NCBI GenBank assembly: GCA_963823535.1
Contig: CAWGLZ010000004.1
Span: forward strand, 186,001-250,000
Length of the DNA stretch: 64,000 nt
Reading direction: 5' to 3'
Source of the DNA: RPQJ01 sp963823535
GTDB lineage: Bacteria > Pseudomonadota > Gammaproteobacteria > Steroidobacterales > Steroidobacteraceae
The position numbers were made by a program, and so were the translations under genes. A model generated the notes under the pieces. That model was not told the origin of the DNA and did no database searches. It worked only from the letters and a program-made list of their open reading frames with translations. Below, one piece after another: positions 24,943 to 31,528 of this stretch. Within the stretch, counting starts at the first letter, position 1. Each line of letters starts with the position of its first letter.

Positions 24943-25099
24943 GCGCGCATGTTGGCCAGCCTGGTGTCAGGTTTGCAAGTTGTGCGGGTTTGCACCTTCC
25001 GAGGAGTTGCCACTTCTGCGGATTGCAGACTCGCGCCGCGCGAGGCACTTTGAGGGCCTGGGTGGGGATGTCCCGGCCAACCGGGAAGAGGGGGACACG

Positions 25100-26806
25100 A
25101 TGGACCGATTCTGGCTGAAGCACTATCCGCCCGGCGTCCCCGCGGACGTCGACGTGGACCAGTACCCGTCGCTCGTGGCGCTGATCGAGGACGGCTTTGC
25201 GAAGTTCGCGAGCCGACCCGCATACGCCTTCATGGACCGCCACTTCACGTTCGCCGAGATCGACCGCTACTCGGCGGCGTTCGGTGCGTGGCTGCAGGGC
25301 CTGGGCGTCGCGCGAGGCACGCGCGTCGCGATCATGATGCCGAACGTCGTCCAGTACCCGATCGCGCTCGCGGGCGTGCTGCGGGCGGGCTGCGTGGTCG
25401 TGAACGTGAATCCCCTCTACACGCCGCGCGAGCTCGAGCACCAGCTCAAGGACTCCGGCGCCGAGGTGATCGTCATCCTCGAGAACTTTGCCGCAACGCT
25501 GCAGAAGGTGATCGCGAAGACGGCGGTCAAGCACGTGGTGGTGACGTCGATCGGCGACCTGCTCGGCTTCCCGAAGGGCGCACTCGTCAATTTCGCGGTG
25601 CGCCGGATCAAGAAGATGGTGCCGAGCTATTCGTTGCCCGGCCACCTGCGTTTCAACGAGACGCTCGACGCGGGTGCGCGCGGCCGGCTGCAACCGGTCG
25701 AGGTCGGTCCAAACGACACGGCGTTCCTGCAGTACACCGGAGGTACGACGGGGCTGTCGAAGGGCGCGACGCTCACGCATCGCAACCTGGTCGCGAACGT
25801 GCTGCAGCTCGAGGCCTGGGTGCAGCCGGCGCTGCAAGACACGAGCCGCGGCCCGGTGCCCGAGCAGCTCGTCTACATCTGCGCGCTGCCGCTGTACCAC
25901 GTGTTCGCGCTCACGGTGAACTGCCTGGGCGGCATCCGCCTCGGCACGCTCAACGTGCTGATTCCGAACCCGCGTGACATTTCCGGGTTCGTGAAGGAGC
26001 TGCGGAAGTACAGGTTCAACGTCCTCCCCGGCGTCAACACGCTCTACAACACGCTTGCCGAGAGTACCGACTTCCAGTCGCTGGATTTTTCCAGCCTGCG
26101 CATCTCGAACGGCGGTGGCATGGCCGTGCAGCAGGCGGTCGCGGAGAAGTGGCTCAAGCTCACCGGCGTGCCGATCATCGAGGGCTACGGCCTGTCCGAG
26201 ACCTCGCCGGTCGCCACCTGCAACCCGATCATGTCCCGGGAGTACAGCGGCACGATCGGGTTGCCGTTCCCGAACACCGAGATCGCCATCCTCGACGATG
26301 CCGGCGAGCCCGTACCGCTCGGCCAGCCCGGCGAAATCGCCATCCGTGGCCCGCAGGTGATGGCCGGCTACTGGCAGCATCCCGAGGAGACGGCCAAGGT
26401 CATGACGCCGGACGGATTTTTCAAGTCCGGTGACATCGGCATCATGGACGAGCGCGGCTACATCCGCATCGTGGACCGGAAGAAGGACATGATCATCGTG
26501 TCGGGTTTCAATGTGTACCCGAACGAGGTCGAGGGCGTGGTCGCGATGCATCCCGGCGTGGTCGAGTGCGCTGCGATCGGCGTGCCGGACGCGAAGTCGG
26601 GCGAGGCCGTGAAGGTGTTCGTCGTGCGCAAGGATCCGGCACTCACGGAGGCGCAGCTGATGAGCTACTGCAAGGAGCACCTGACGGGCTACAAGAAGCC
26701 GAAGTTCATCGAGTTCCGCGACGAGCTGCCGAAGACCAACGTCGGGAAGATCCTGCGGCGCGAGCTGCGTGACGCGCCGTCGGCCGCGCAGGCGAAGAGC
26801 GCATAG
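25100..26806 (+). CDS. fadD: Long-chain-fatty-acid--CoA ligase
   Basis: A 568-residue acyl-activating enzyme that converts a free fatty acid to acyl-CoA through an acyl-adenylate. The phosphate loop YTGGTTGLSKGATLTHRN, the adenine motif GYGLSETSP, the ATP motif FKSGDIGIMDERGYIRI, the hinge VDRKKDMIIVSGFNVYPNEV and the catalytic Lys near the end (TNVGKILRREL) are all intact. Length and sequence fit proteobacterial FadD. The ATG at 25100 has an ideal GGGGGAC site; an in-frame start further upstream would overlap the divergent promoter region. It is probably a cytoplasmic, membrane-associated enzyme supplying the acyl-CoA dehydrogenase and crotonases of this region. It is followed by a convergent crotonase gene. 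Confidence 0.93.
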   Translation: MDRFWLKHYPPGVPADVDVDQYPSLVALIEDGFAKFASRPAYAFMDRHFTFAEIDRYSAAFGAWLQGLGVARGTRVAIMMPNVVQYPIALAGVLRAGCVVVNVNPLYTPRELEHQLKDSGAEVIVILENFAATLQKVIAKTAVKHVVVTSIGDLLGFPKGALVNFAVRRIKKMVPSYSLPGHLRFNETLDAGARGRLQPVEVGPNDTAFLQYTGGTTGLSKGATLTHRNLVANVLQLEAWVQPALQDTSRGPVPEQLVYICALPLYHVFALTVNCLGGIRLGTLNVLIPNPRDISGFVKELRKYRFNVLPGVNTLYNTLAESTDFQSLDFSSLRISNGGGMAVQQAVAEKWLKLTGVPIIEGYGLSETSPVATCNPIMSREYSGTIGLPFPNTEIAILDDAGEPVPLGQPGEIAIRGPQVMAGYWQHPEETAKVMTPDGFFKSGDIGIMDERGYIRIVDRKKDMIIVSGFNVYPNEVEGVVAMHPGVVECAAIGVPDAKSGEAVKVFVVRKDPALTEAQLMSYCKEHLTGYKKPKFIEFRDELPKTNVGKILRRELRDAPSAAQAKSA

Positions 26807-26865
26807 TTGCGGTCGTCGCCGTCGCCGCAGCGACCGTGCCGGCCACCGATTCCGCGGAGAGGAGC

Positions 26866-27696
26866 CTACTGCCCCCGGAACACGGGCTTGCGCCGCTGCA
26901 GGAACGCGGTCATCGCCTCGGTGAGGTCGTCAGAGTGCAGGAACGCCGAGTTCCACAGCGCCACGTAGTCGAGCGCCGCGTCCACGTCGCGGCGCAGTGC
27001 GACGCCGAGCACGTGCTTCGAGCCCTGCACCGCCAGGGGTGAATTCGCGGCAATCTCCTGCGCCATCTGCTGCGCACGGGCGAACAGGGCCTCGTGATCG
27101 GGCAGCACGTCGTTCACCAGTCCGATGTCGTTCGCGCGCGCGGCATCGATGTCGCAGCCGGTCAGGATCAGCTCGCGCGCCTGTCCGTCGCCGACGAGGC
27201 GCGGCAGGCGCTGCAGCGTGCCGATGTCGGCCACCATCGCGATCTTCGTCTCGCGCACCGAGAAAGTCGCGTCGGCGCAGGCGAGGCGGATGTCGCACGC
27301 CGTGATGAGGTCCATGCCGCCGCCGATGCAGGCGCCGTGCACGGCGGCGATCACCGGCTTGTTGGTATCGGCGAAGCAGCTGGCGGTCTGCTGGTAGACG
27401 CGGATGTCCTGGTACATCGCCTGTCGCCGGCCGACGGCCGATTCGCCGCGGCCGGACAGGGACCCGCCCCCGGCGAGGGACGGCGCGTGGTCCATGAGGT
27501 CGATGCCGGCGCAGAAGGCCTTGCCGCGGCCGGCAAGCACGATCGCGCGCACCTCAGGGTCGGCGTCCAGCTGGGCCACGGCCGCCGGGATGGAGTGCCA
27601 CAGCGGTCGGTGCAGGGCATTCAATTTCTCGGGGCGGTCGAGCCACAGCAGGGCGACGGCACCGTCGCGTTCGATGGTCAGGTTGTCCAGGGTCAT
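26866..27696 (-). CDS. Crotonase family protein, delta3,5-delta2,4-dienoyl-CoA isomerase-like
   Basis: A 276-residue crotonase. GRGKAFCAGIDLMDH and VHGACIGGGMDLITACDIRLA form the oxyanion hole. The active-site stretch RETKIAMVADIGTLQRLPRLVG is that of ECH1-type dienoyl-CoA isomerases, with the Asp of ADIG as the second catalytic acid. Such enzymes move conjugated double bonds so that odd-position unsaturated fatty acids can be oxidised. It lies 40 bases after the SDR gene on the same strand and converges with fadD, so it likely belongs to the same acyl-CoA functional group. The expected peroxisomal or mitochondrial targeting of eukaryotic homologues is absent, as expected. Confidence 0.9.
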   Translation of the reverse strand: MTLDNLTIERDGAVALLWLDRPEKLNALHRPLWHSIPAAVAQLDADPEVRAIVLAGRGKAFCAGIDLMDHAPSLAGGGSLSGRGESAVGRRQAMYQDIRVYQQTASCFADTNKPVIAAVHGACIGGGMDLITACDIRLACADATFSVRETKIAMVADIGTLQRLPRLVGDGQARELILTGCDIDAARANDIGLVNDVLPDHEALFARAQQMAQEIAANSPLAVQGSKHVLGVALRRDVDAALDYVALWNSAFLHSDDLTEAMTAFLQRRKPVFRGQ

Positions 27697-27736
27697 GGGT
27701 CGTCTCGTTGCCGGCGGAAGATGGGGCGATGCGGCC

Positions 27737-28573
27737 TCACCGCGTGGGGTGGCGCCGCCGTTTCAGCTGGCGCGCGGCGTCGTTGGCCCGGCGCAGCAGC
27801 GCATCGGTCGTGCCGGGCGCCAGGGCGGCCAGCTTTTCGATCAGGCCGGTGCCCGGCGGCACGGCGATCTCGGCGAGCCGGAAGCGGATCGCGAGGAAGA
27901 TGGACCAGACGACCCACGACGGCGGCATGGTGAGCGCCGCGGGCCAGATCTCGGACGTCGCCGGGTCCTGTTGTGCCGCGGTGGCGAGCGGCGTGTCGAC
28001 CACTCCTGGCAGGACCAGCGAGACGTGGATGCGTTCGCCGACCAGTTCGGTGCGCAGTGCCTCTGTGAGTCCCACCAGCGCGAACTTCGTCGCGCAGTAA
28101 CCGCCCAATGGCGAGAAGCCGCGGCGCCCCGCCAGCGATCCGACGTTGACGATGTGCCCACGGCCCTGCCGGCGCATCACCTTCACGGCTTCCTGCATCA
28201 CGTGCAGGGCGCCGATCAGGTTGACGTCGAGCATGCGCTGCAGGTCGCTCGTGCGCAGATCCACGACCGGGGCCGGGATCAGCACGCCGGCGTTGTTGAC
28301 GACGATGTCGACCGAGCCGAAGCGCTTGACGGCCTTGCGGAAACAGGAGGCCACGGCTTCGGGCTGGGTGACGTCCGCCGCCGCCACCAGCGTCGTGGCC
28401 CCGAGCTTGCGGGCCGCGGTCGCGACCTGTGCGAGGACCTTGGCGCGGCGTGCCACCAGCACGAGGTTGGCGCCGGCCGCGGCGAAGGCGAGGGCGGTCT
28501 CCCGGCCGATGCCGCTCGAGGCGCCGGTAACGAGCACCGTGCGATCACGGAATGACGAACGTGGGCCGGCCAT
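27737..28573 (-). CDS. SDR family oxidoreductase
   Basis: A 278-residue classical short-chain dehydrogenase. It shows the cofactor motif TGASSGIG (residues 16-23), NNAG in DIVVNNAGVL, the catalytic Ser in NVGSLAGR and the Tyr-x-x-x-Lys pair in GGYCATKFAL. An Arg-Arg after the second strand (VARRAK) suggests NADP(H) preference. The C-terminal part (WAVWSIFLAI-like stretch and basic end KRRRHPTR) may associate with the membrane. The ATG at 28573 fits the fold; 17 upstream in-frame residues are not conserved-looking. The substrate is unknown. It is transcribed with the dienoyl-CoA isomerase-like gene. Confidence 0.88.
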   Translation of the reverse strand: MAGPRSSFRDRTVLVTGASSGIGRETALAFAAAGANLVLVARRAKVLAQVATAARKLGATTLVAAADVTQPEAVASCFRKAVKRFGSVDIVVNNAGVLIPAPVVDLRTSDLQRMLDVNLIGALHVMQEAVKVMRRQGRGHIVNVGSLAGRRGFSPLGGYCATKFALVGLTEALRTELVGERIHVSLVLPGVVDTPLATAAQQDPATSEIWPAALTMPPSWVVWSIFLAIRFRLAEIAVPPGTGLIEKLAALAPGTTDALLRRANDAARQLKRRRHPTR

Positions 28574-28623
28574 GCGCGGGACCTCCGGTGTGGGAGGCCA
28601 CAGCCTAACGGAAATCCACGACA

Positions 28624-28655
28624 TTCTCCTTTCCCGCCGCGGCGGGAAGGGAGAA
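28624..28655 (-). repeat. 32-base near-perfect inverted repeat after ald
   Basis: Two 16-base arms (28624-28639 and 28640-28655) are complementary except for one G-T position, forming a strong GC-rich hairpin centred on GCCGCGGC. It lies 20 bases after the ald stop on the minus strand and before the SDR gene. There is no T-run, so it is either a factor-assisted terminator or an RNA-stabilising 3' structure. Confidence 0.6.
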
Positions 28656-28675
28656 CGCCCCAGGATTCCGGTGCG

Positions 28676-29791
28676 CTACTTCAGGAACTGCGCGACCGGC
28701 GTGTACGGCAGACCGAGCGCGTGCGCCACGGCTTCGTTCGTGATGTGACCTTCGTGCACGTTGAGGCCGTTCGCGAGGTGCGGGTCGGCCTGCATTGCCG
28801 CCTTCCAGCCGTGGTCCGCCAGACGGCGCGCGAAGGGCAGCGTGGCGTTGTTCAGTGCGAAGGTCGAGGTGCGCGGCACCGCGCCCGGCATGTTCGCGAC
28901 GCAGTAATGAATGACGTCGTCGACGACGTAGGTGGGTTCCGCGTGGGTCGTCGCCTTGCTGGTCTCGAAGCAGCCGCCCTGGTCGATCGAGATGTCCACC
29001 AGCACCGAGCCGGGCTTCATCCGTCTCACCATGTCGCGCGTGACGAGCCGGGGCGCTGCGGCGCCGGCGATCAGCACCGCGCCGATGACGAGATCGGCGT
29101 CGATGACCAGCGCGTCGATGTGCTCCTGCGTCGAGTACTCGGTGCGCAGCGACGGCCCGAAGATCGTCGAGAGTTCGCGCAGCCGCTTCATGGAACGATC
29201 GAGCACCGTGACGTCGGCGCGCAGCCCGACGGCCATTTCCGCCGCGTGCGTGCCCGAGACGCCACCGCCGAGGATCACGACCTTCGCCGGCGCGACGCCC
29301 GGTACGCCGCCGAGCAGGATGCCGCGACCGCCGTTCGCCTTCTGCAGGCAGTAGGCCCCGACCTGCACGGACATGCGTCCCGCCACTTCGCTCATCGGCG
29401 TGAGGAGCGGCAGCGAGCCATCGGGAGCGGTCACGGTCTCGTAGGCGATGCAGGTGGCGCCCGACTTGACCAGGGCCTCGGTCTGCCGGGGATCCGGCGC
29501 GAGATGCAGGTAGGTGTAGAGGATCTGGCCCTTCTGCAGCCGCGCGCATTCCTGCGGCTGCGGTTCCTTGACCTTGACGATCATCTCCGACTGCGCGAAG
29601 ACGTCCTCGGCGGTGGCGGCGATCGTCGCGCCGACGCGCTCGTAGTCCGCGTCCGCGAAGCCGATGCCGGCCGCGGCGCCAGTCTGGACAACGACCGCGT
29701 GTCCCGACTCGACGAGTTCACGAACCGCCGCGGGCACGAGTCCGACCCGGTACTCGTGGACCTTGATCTCCTTGGGCACACCGATGCGCAT
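28676..29791 (-). CDS. ald: Alanine dehydrogenase
   Basis: A 371-residue enzyme that interconverts L-alanine and pyruvate plus ammonia with NAD. The N-terminal signature MRIGVPKEIKVHEYRVGL and the catalytic Lys/His regions (VVVQTGAAAGIGF, VKVKEPQPQE, YTYLHLAPD) are present. The NAD domain has VILGGGVSGTHAAEMAVGL, and SIDQGGCFETS is also conserved. Length is exactly that of hexameric Ald. It is divergent from an Lrp/AsnC-family regulator, a standard arrangement in which the regulator senses alanine or other amino acids and activates ald. A strong inverted repeat follows its stop. Confidence 0.95.
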   Translation of the reverse strand: MRIGVPKEIKVHEYRVGLVPAAVRELVESGHAVVVQTGAAAGIGFADADYERVGATIAATAEDVFAQSEMIVKVKEPQPQECARLQKGQILYTYLHLAPDPRQTEALVKSGATCIAYETVTAPDGSLPLLTPMSEVAGRMSVQVGAYCLQKANGGRGILLGGVPGVAPAKVVILGGGVSGTHAAEMAVGLRADVTVLDRSMKRLRELSTIFGPSLRTEYSTQEHIDALVIDADLVIGAVLIAGAAAPRLVTRDMVRRMKPGSVLVDISIDQGGCFETSKATTHAEPTYVVDDVIHYCVANMPGAVPRTSTFALNNATLPFARRLADHGWKAAMQADPHLANGLNVHEGHITNEAVAHALGLPYTPVAQFLK

Positions 29792-29894
29792 GACGATTCT
29801 CCCCTGGGAAGCGCTGGGTATTTGGCGCGGAGAATACGCCCCAGGCAGGACGAAACCTTGCTAAACGGGTCGCACAGACGGCATCTAGCGCAAT

Positions 29895-29917
29895 ATAATT
29901 CGACAAATCCTTCGAAA
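29895..29917. promoter_or_regulatory. Divergent ald/lrp control region with -10 element and repeated TTCGA
   Basis: A perfect TATAAT (29895-29900) lies about 35 bases before the regulator start and has no good -35, which suggests activator or autoregulated control. It overlaps TTCGA (29900-29904), which repeats after seven bases as the palindrome TTCGAA (29912-29917). This AT-rich stretch is the best candidate for binding of the Lrp/AsnC regulator encoded at 29935. Confidence 0.4.
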
Positions 29918-29934
29918 TACGGTGGATTCTGCGA

Positions 29935-30399
29935 ATGAAGCTGGACCGGACGGACCAGGCCCTGCTAGCCGAACTGCAGCGGGACGGACGACTGAGCAAC
30001 CGCGACCTCGCCGAGCGGGTGCATCTGAGCGAATCGGCCTGCCTGCGCCGTGTGCGCGCCCTGGAGCAGGCGGGGGTGATCGACCGCTACGCGGCGCTGG
30101 TGAACCAGGCGAAGGTCGGCTTGCCCGGCAACGTCTTCGTGAGCATCACCCTGAACCGGCAGGAGCAGGCTGACCTGCGCGCCTTCGAGGAGGCCGTGCG
30201 CCGCGTCCCCGAGGTGATGGAGTGCTACCTGATGACGGGGCAGCAGGACTATCTCCTGCGCGTCGTCGTCTCCGACCCGGCGGATTTCGAGCGCCTGCAC
30301 AGCCAGCACCTGACGCGCCTCCCCGGGGTTGCGCGTGTGCATTCGAGCTTTGCGCTGCGCACCGTGCGCAAGAGCACCGAGCTGCCGATCGCTCACTGA
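29935..30399 (+). CDS. Lrp/AsnC family transcriptional regulator
   Basis: A 154-residue regulator with the typical N-terminal winged helix-turn-helix (LDRTDQALLAELQRDGRLSN, then LAERVHLSESACLRRVRALE). The C-terminal RAM ligand domain (residues 65-145) has VMECYLMTGQQDYLLRVVV, where the GQQDYLL turn is the amino-acid-binding loop. It lies divergent to ald, so it probably activates ald in response to alanine and represses itself, as AldR-type regulators do. That role is inferred from context and family. Confidence 0.93.
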   Translation: MKLDRTDQALLAELQRDGRLSNRDLAERVHLSESACLRRVRALEQAGVIDRYAALVNQAKVGLPGNVFVSITLNRQEQADLRAFEEAVRRVPEVMECYLMTGQQDYLLRVVVSDPADFERLHSQHLTRLPGVARVHSSFALRTVRKSTELPIAH

Positions 30400-30523
30400 A
30401 GCACGCGTGGGGTGCCCGGGCCGCCGGGCCTGATGGGCCTGCATGGGCTGGGCACTGAAATGGGTCTGGCGGCACGCTCGCCCGAGCGGCCATAATCCCG
30501 GCCCTTCCAGGGGAGCGACACAC

Positions 30524-31147
30524 TTGCGCCAATTCAACATGGTCCTGGCAACGCTGGGCCTGGCCGTCCTGCCGGCGAGCCTGTTCGCGCAGGATGACCG
30601 CGGCCACGCCGCGGCGGAATGCGGCCTGATCGCCGACGACGCACGTCGCCTGGCCTGTTACGACGGACTCTTTCGCAGCACGCCACCGCCGGCGCGCGAG
30701 GTCGCGTCGACCGGGCAGGTGCCTGTCTCCAGCGCGACCTCCGCCGGCACCGGGAGCGCGCCGGCGGCAGCGGCAGGCACGGTGGTGGCAGCCGGCAGTG
30801 CCGCGGCGGCGCCGACAAAAGGCGCCGCCACCGCTGCCGCGGCCGCGACTCCGGTCGAGGATTTCGGGCTGACCGAATCGCAGAAGCAGAGCCGGGAATC
30901 GGCCAACCCGGACCAGGCCGAGCCGAGAATCGAGAGCATCACCGCGGTCGTCACGGCTGCGGAGCAGGCCCGGACGGGCAAGGTGCAGGTCACCCTGGAC
31001 AACGGACAGGTGTGGCGGCAGTCGGATACCTCGATGCGCCTTTTCGTGAGGCCCGGCGACACGGTGACCATCCGGGCCGCCAAGCTGGGCTCCTTCATGC
31101 TCAGTCTTCCGGGGCGTCCCGCGGTCCGGGTGCGCCGGGTCAAGTGA
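30524..31147 (+). CDS. Exported hypothetical protein with CxxxxDxxxRLxCYD motif
   Basis: About 207 residues. A signal peptide (VLATLGLAVLPASLFAQ) precedes the motif CGLIADDARRLACYDGLF, found in many small proteobacterial periplasmic proteins; the two cysteines probably form a disulfide. A low-complexity Ala/Thr/Gly-rich linker (residues 60-115) separates it from a C-terminal beta-rich domain (VQVTLDNGQVWRQSD, VTIRAAKLGSFML) that resembles an OB- or SH3-like fold. I chose the TTG at 30524 because AGGGGAG is eight bases upstream; an ATG at 30539 is the alternative and still leaves a signal peptide. The function is unknown. Confidence 0.75.
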   Translation: MRQFNMVLATLGLAVLPASLFAQDDRGHAAAECGLIADDARRLACYDGLFRSTPPPAREVASTGQVPVSSATSAGTGSAPAAAAGTVVAAGSAAAAPTKGAATAAAAATPVEDFGLTESQKQSRESANPDQAEPRIESITAVVTAAEQARTGKVQVTLDNGQVWRQSDTSMRLFVRPGDTVTIRAAKLGSFMLSLPGRPAVRVRRVK

Positions 31148-31161
31148 CCGGCTGACCGCGA

Positions 31162-31190
31162 ACCCCGTCGGTAGAGCGAGCCGGCGGGGT
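31162..31190 (+). repeat. Hairpin downstream of the exported hypothetical gene
   Basis: ACCCCGTCGG (31162-31171) pairs with CCGGCGGGGT (31181-31190) with one mismatch around a nine-base loop. There is no T-tract. It probably marks the 3' end of the preceding transcript. The 381-base gap 31148-31528 otherwise contains only the promoter of the TonB-dependent receptor and its leader. Confidence 0.4.
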
Positions 31191-31382
31191 CAGGTCGATG
31201 GATTCCCGAAGTCTCGTGCCGGGGCCCCGTGGCCGGAACGCGACGCCGGAAAATTCTGTGGCGTCAGTGCAACAAGCCTCGGACACCCGGGACCGACGCA
31301 ACGCGATGCTCCGATAGCCCGGCAATTTGGCCGTCCGGTCAGCTCCGGGATCCTGGCCGCCGTTGCTTGTTTGCATCAGTTG

Positions 31383-31411
31383 TTGCGACTCTTTTCTTCT
31401 GTTGCTATTCT
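31383..31411 (+). promoter_or_regulatory. Sigma-70 type promoter for the TonB-dependent receptor
   Basis: TTGCGA (31383-31388) and TATTCT (31406-31411) are separated by exactly 17 bases in a pyrimidine-rich, locally AT-richer stretch. Transcription would begin near 31418, giving a leader of about 110 bases before the ATG at 31529. Confidence 0.6.
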
Positions 31412-31528
31412 GCCGCGCACTCAAGGTCCCGGGAACCGGGGCGTGTAGAGGCTCGTACGACGTTTCGCCGTGCTCCGGAAGACCGGTCTCGGCATCCCGC
31501 TTGGAACAGATCTCCCTTGGAGGAACAG

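Noticed and set aside
24970..24994. Direct repeat GGTTTGCA, 17 bases apart, between the S51-like gene and fadD
   Set aside because: Two short copies near the divergent starts could be chance. The spacing and flanks give no clear dimer symmetry, so it is not listed as an operator.
24014..26680. A long minus-strand frame extending the early-set esterase upstream across fadD
   Set aside because: Only the part from 24013 leftwards gives a recognisable protein. The rest is antisense to fadD and the S51-like gene region and has no domain.
31229..31528. In-frame upstream extension of the TonB-dependent receptor by 100 codons
   Set aside because: The predicted promoter (31383-31411) lies inside it. 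The signal peptide and GGAGGA site fix the start at 31529.
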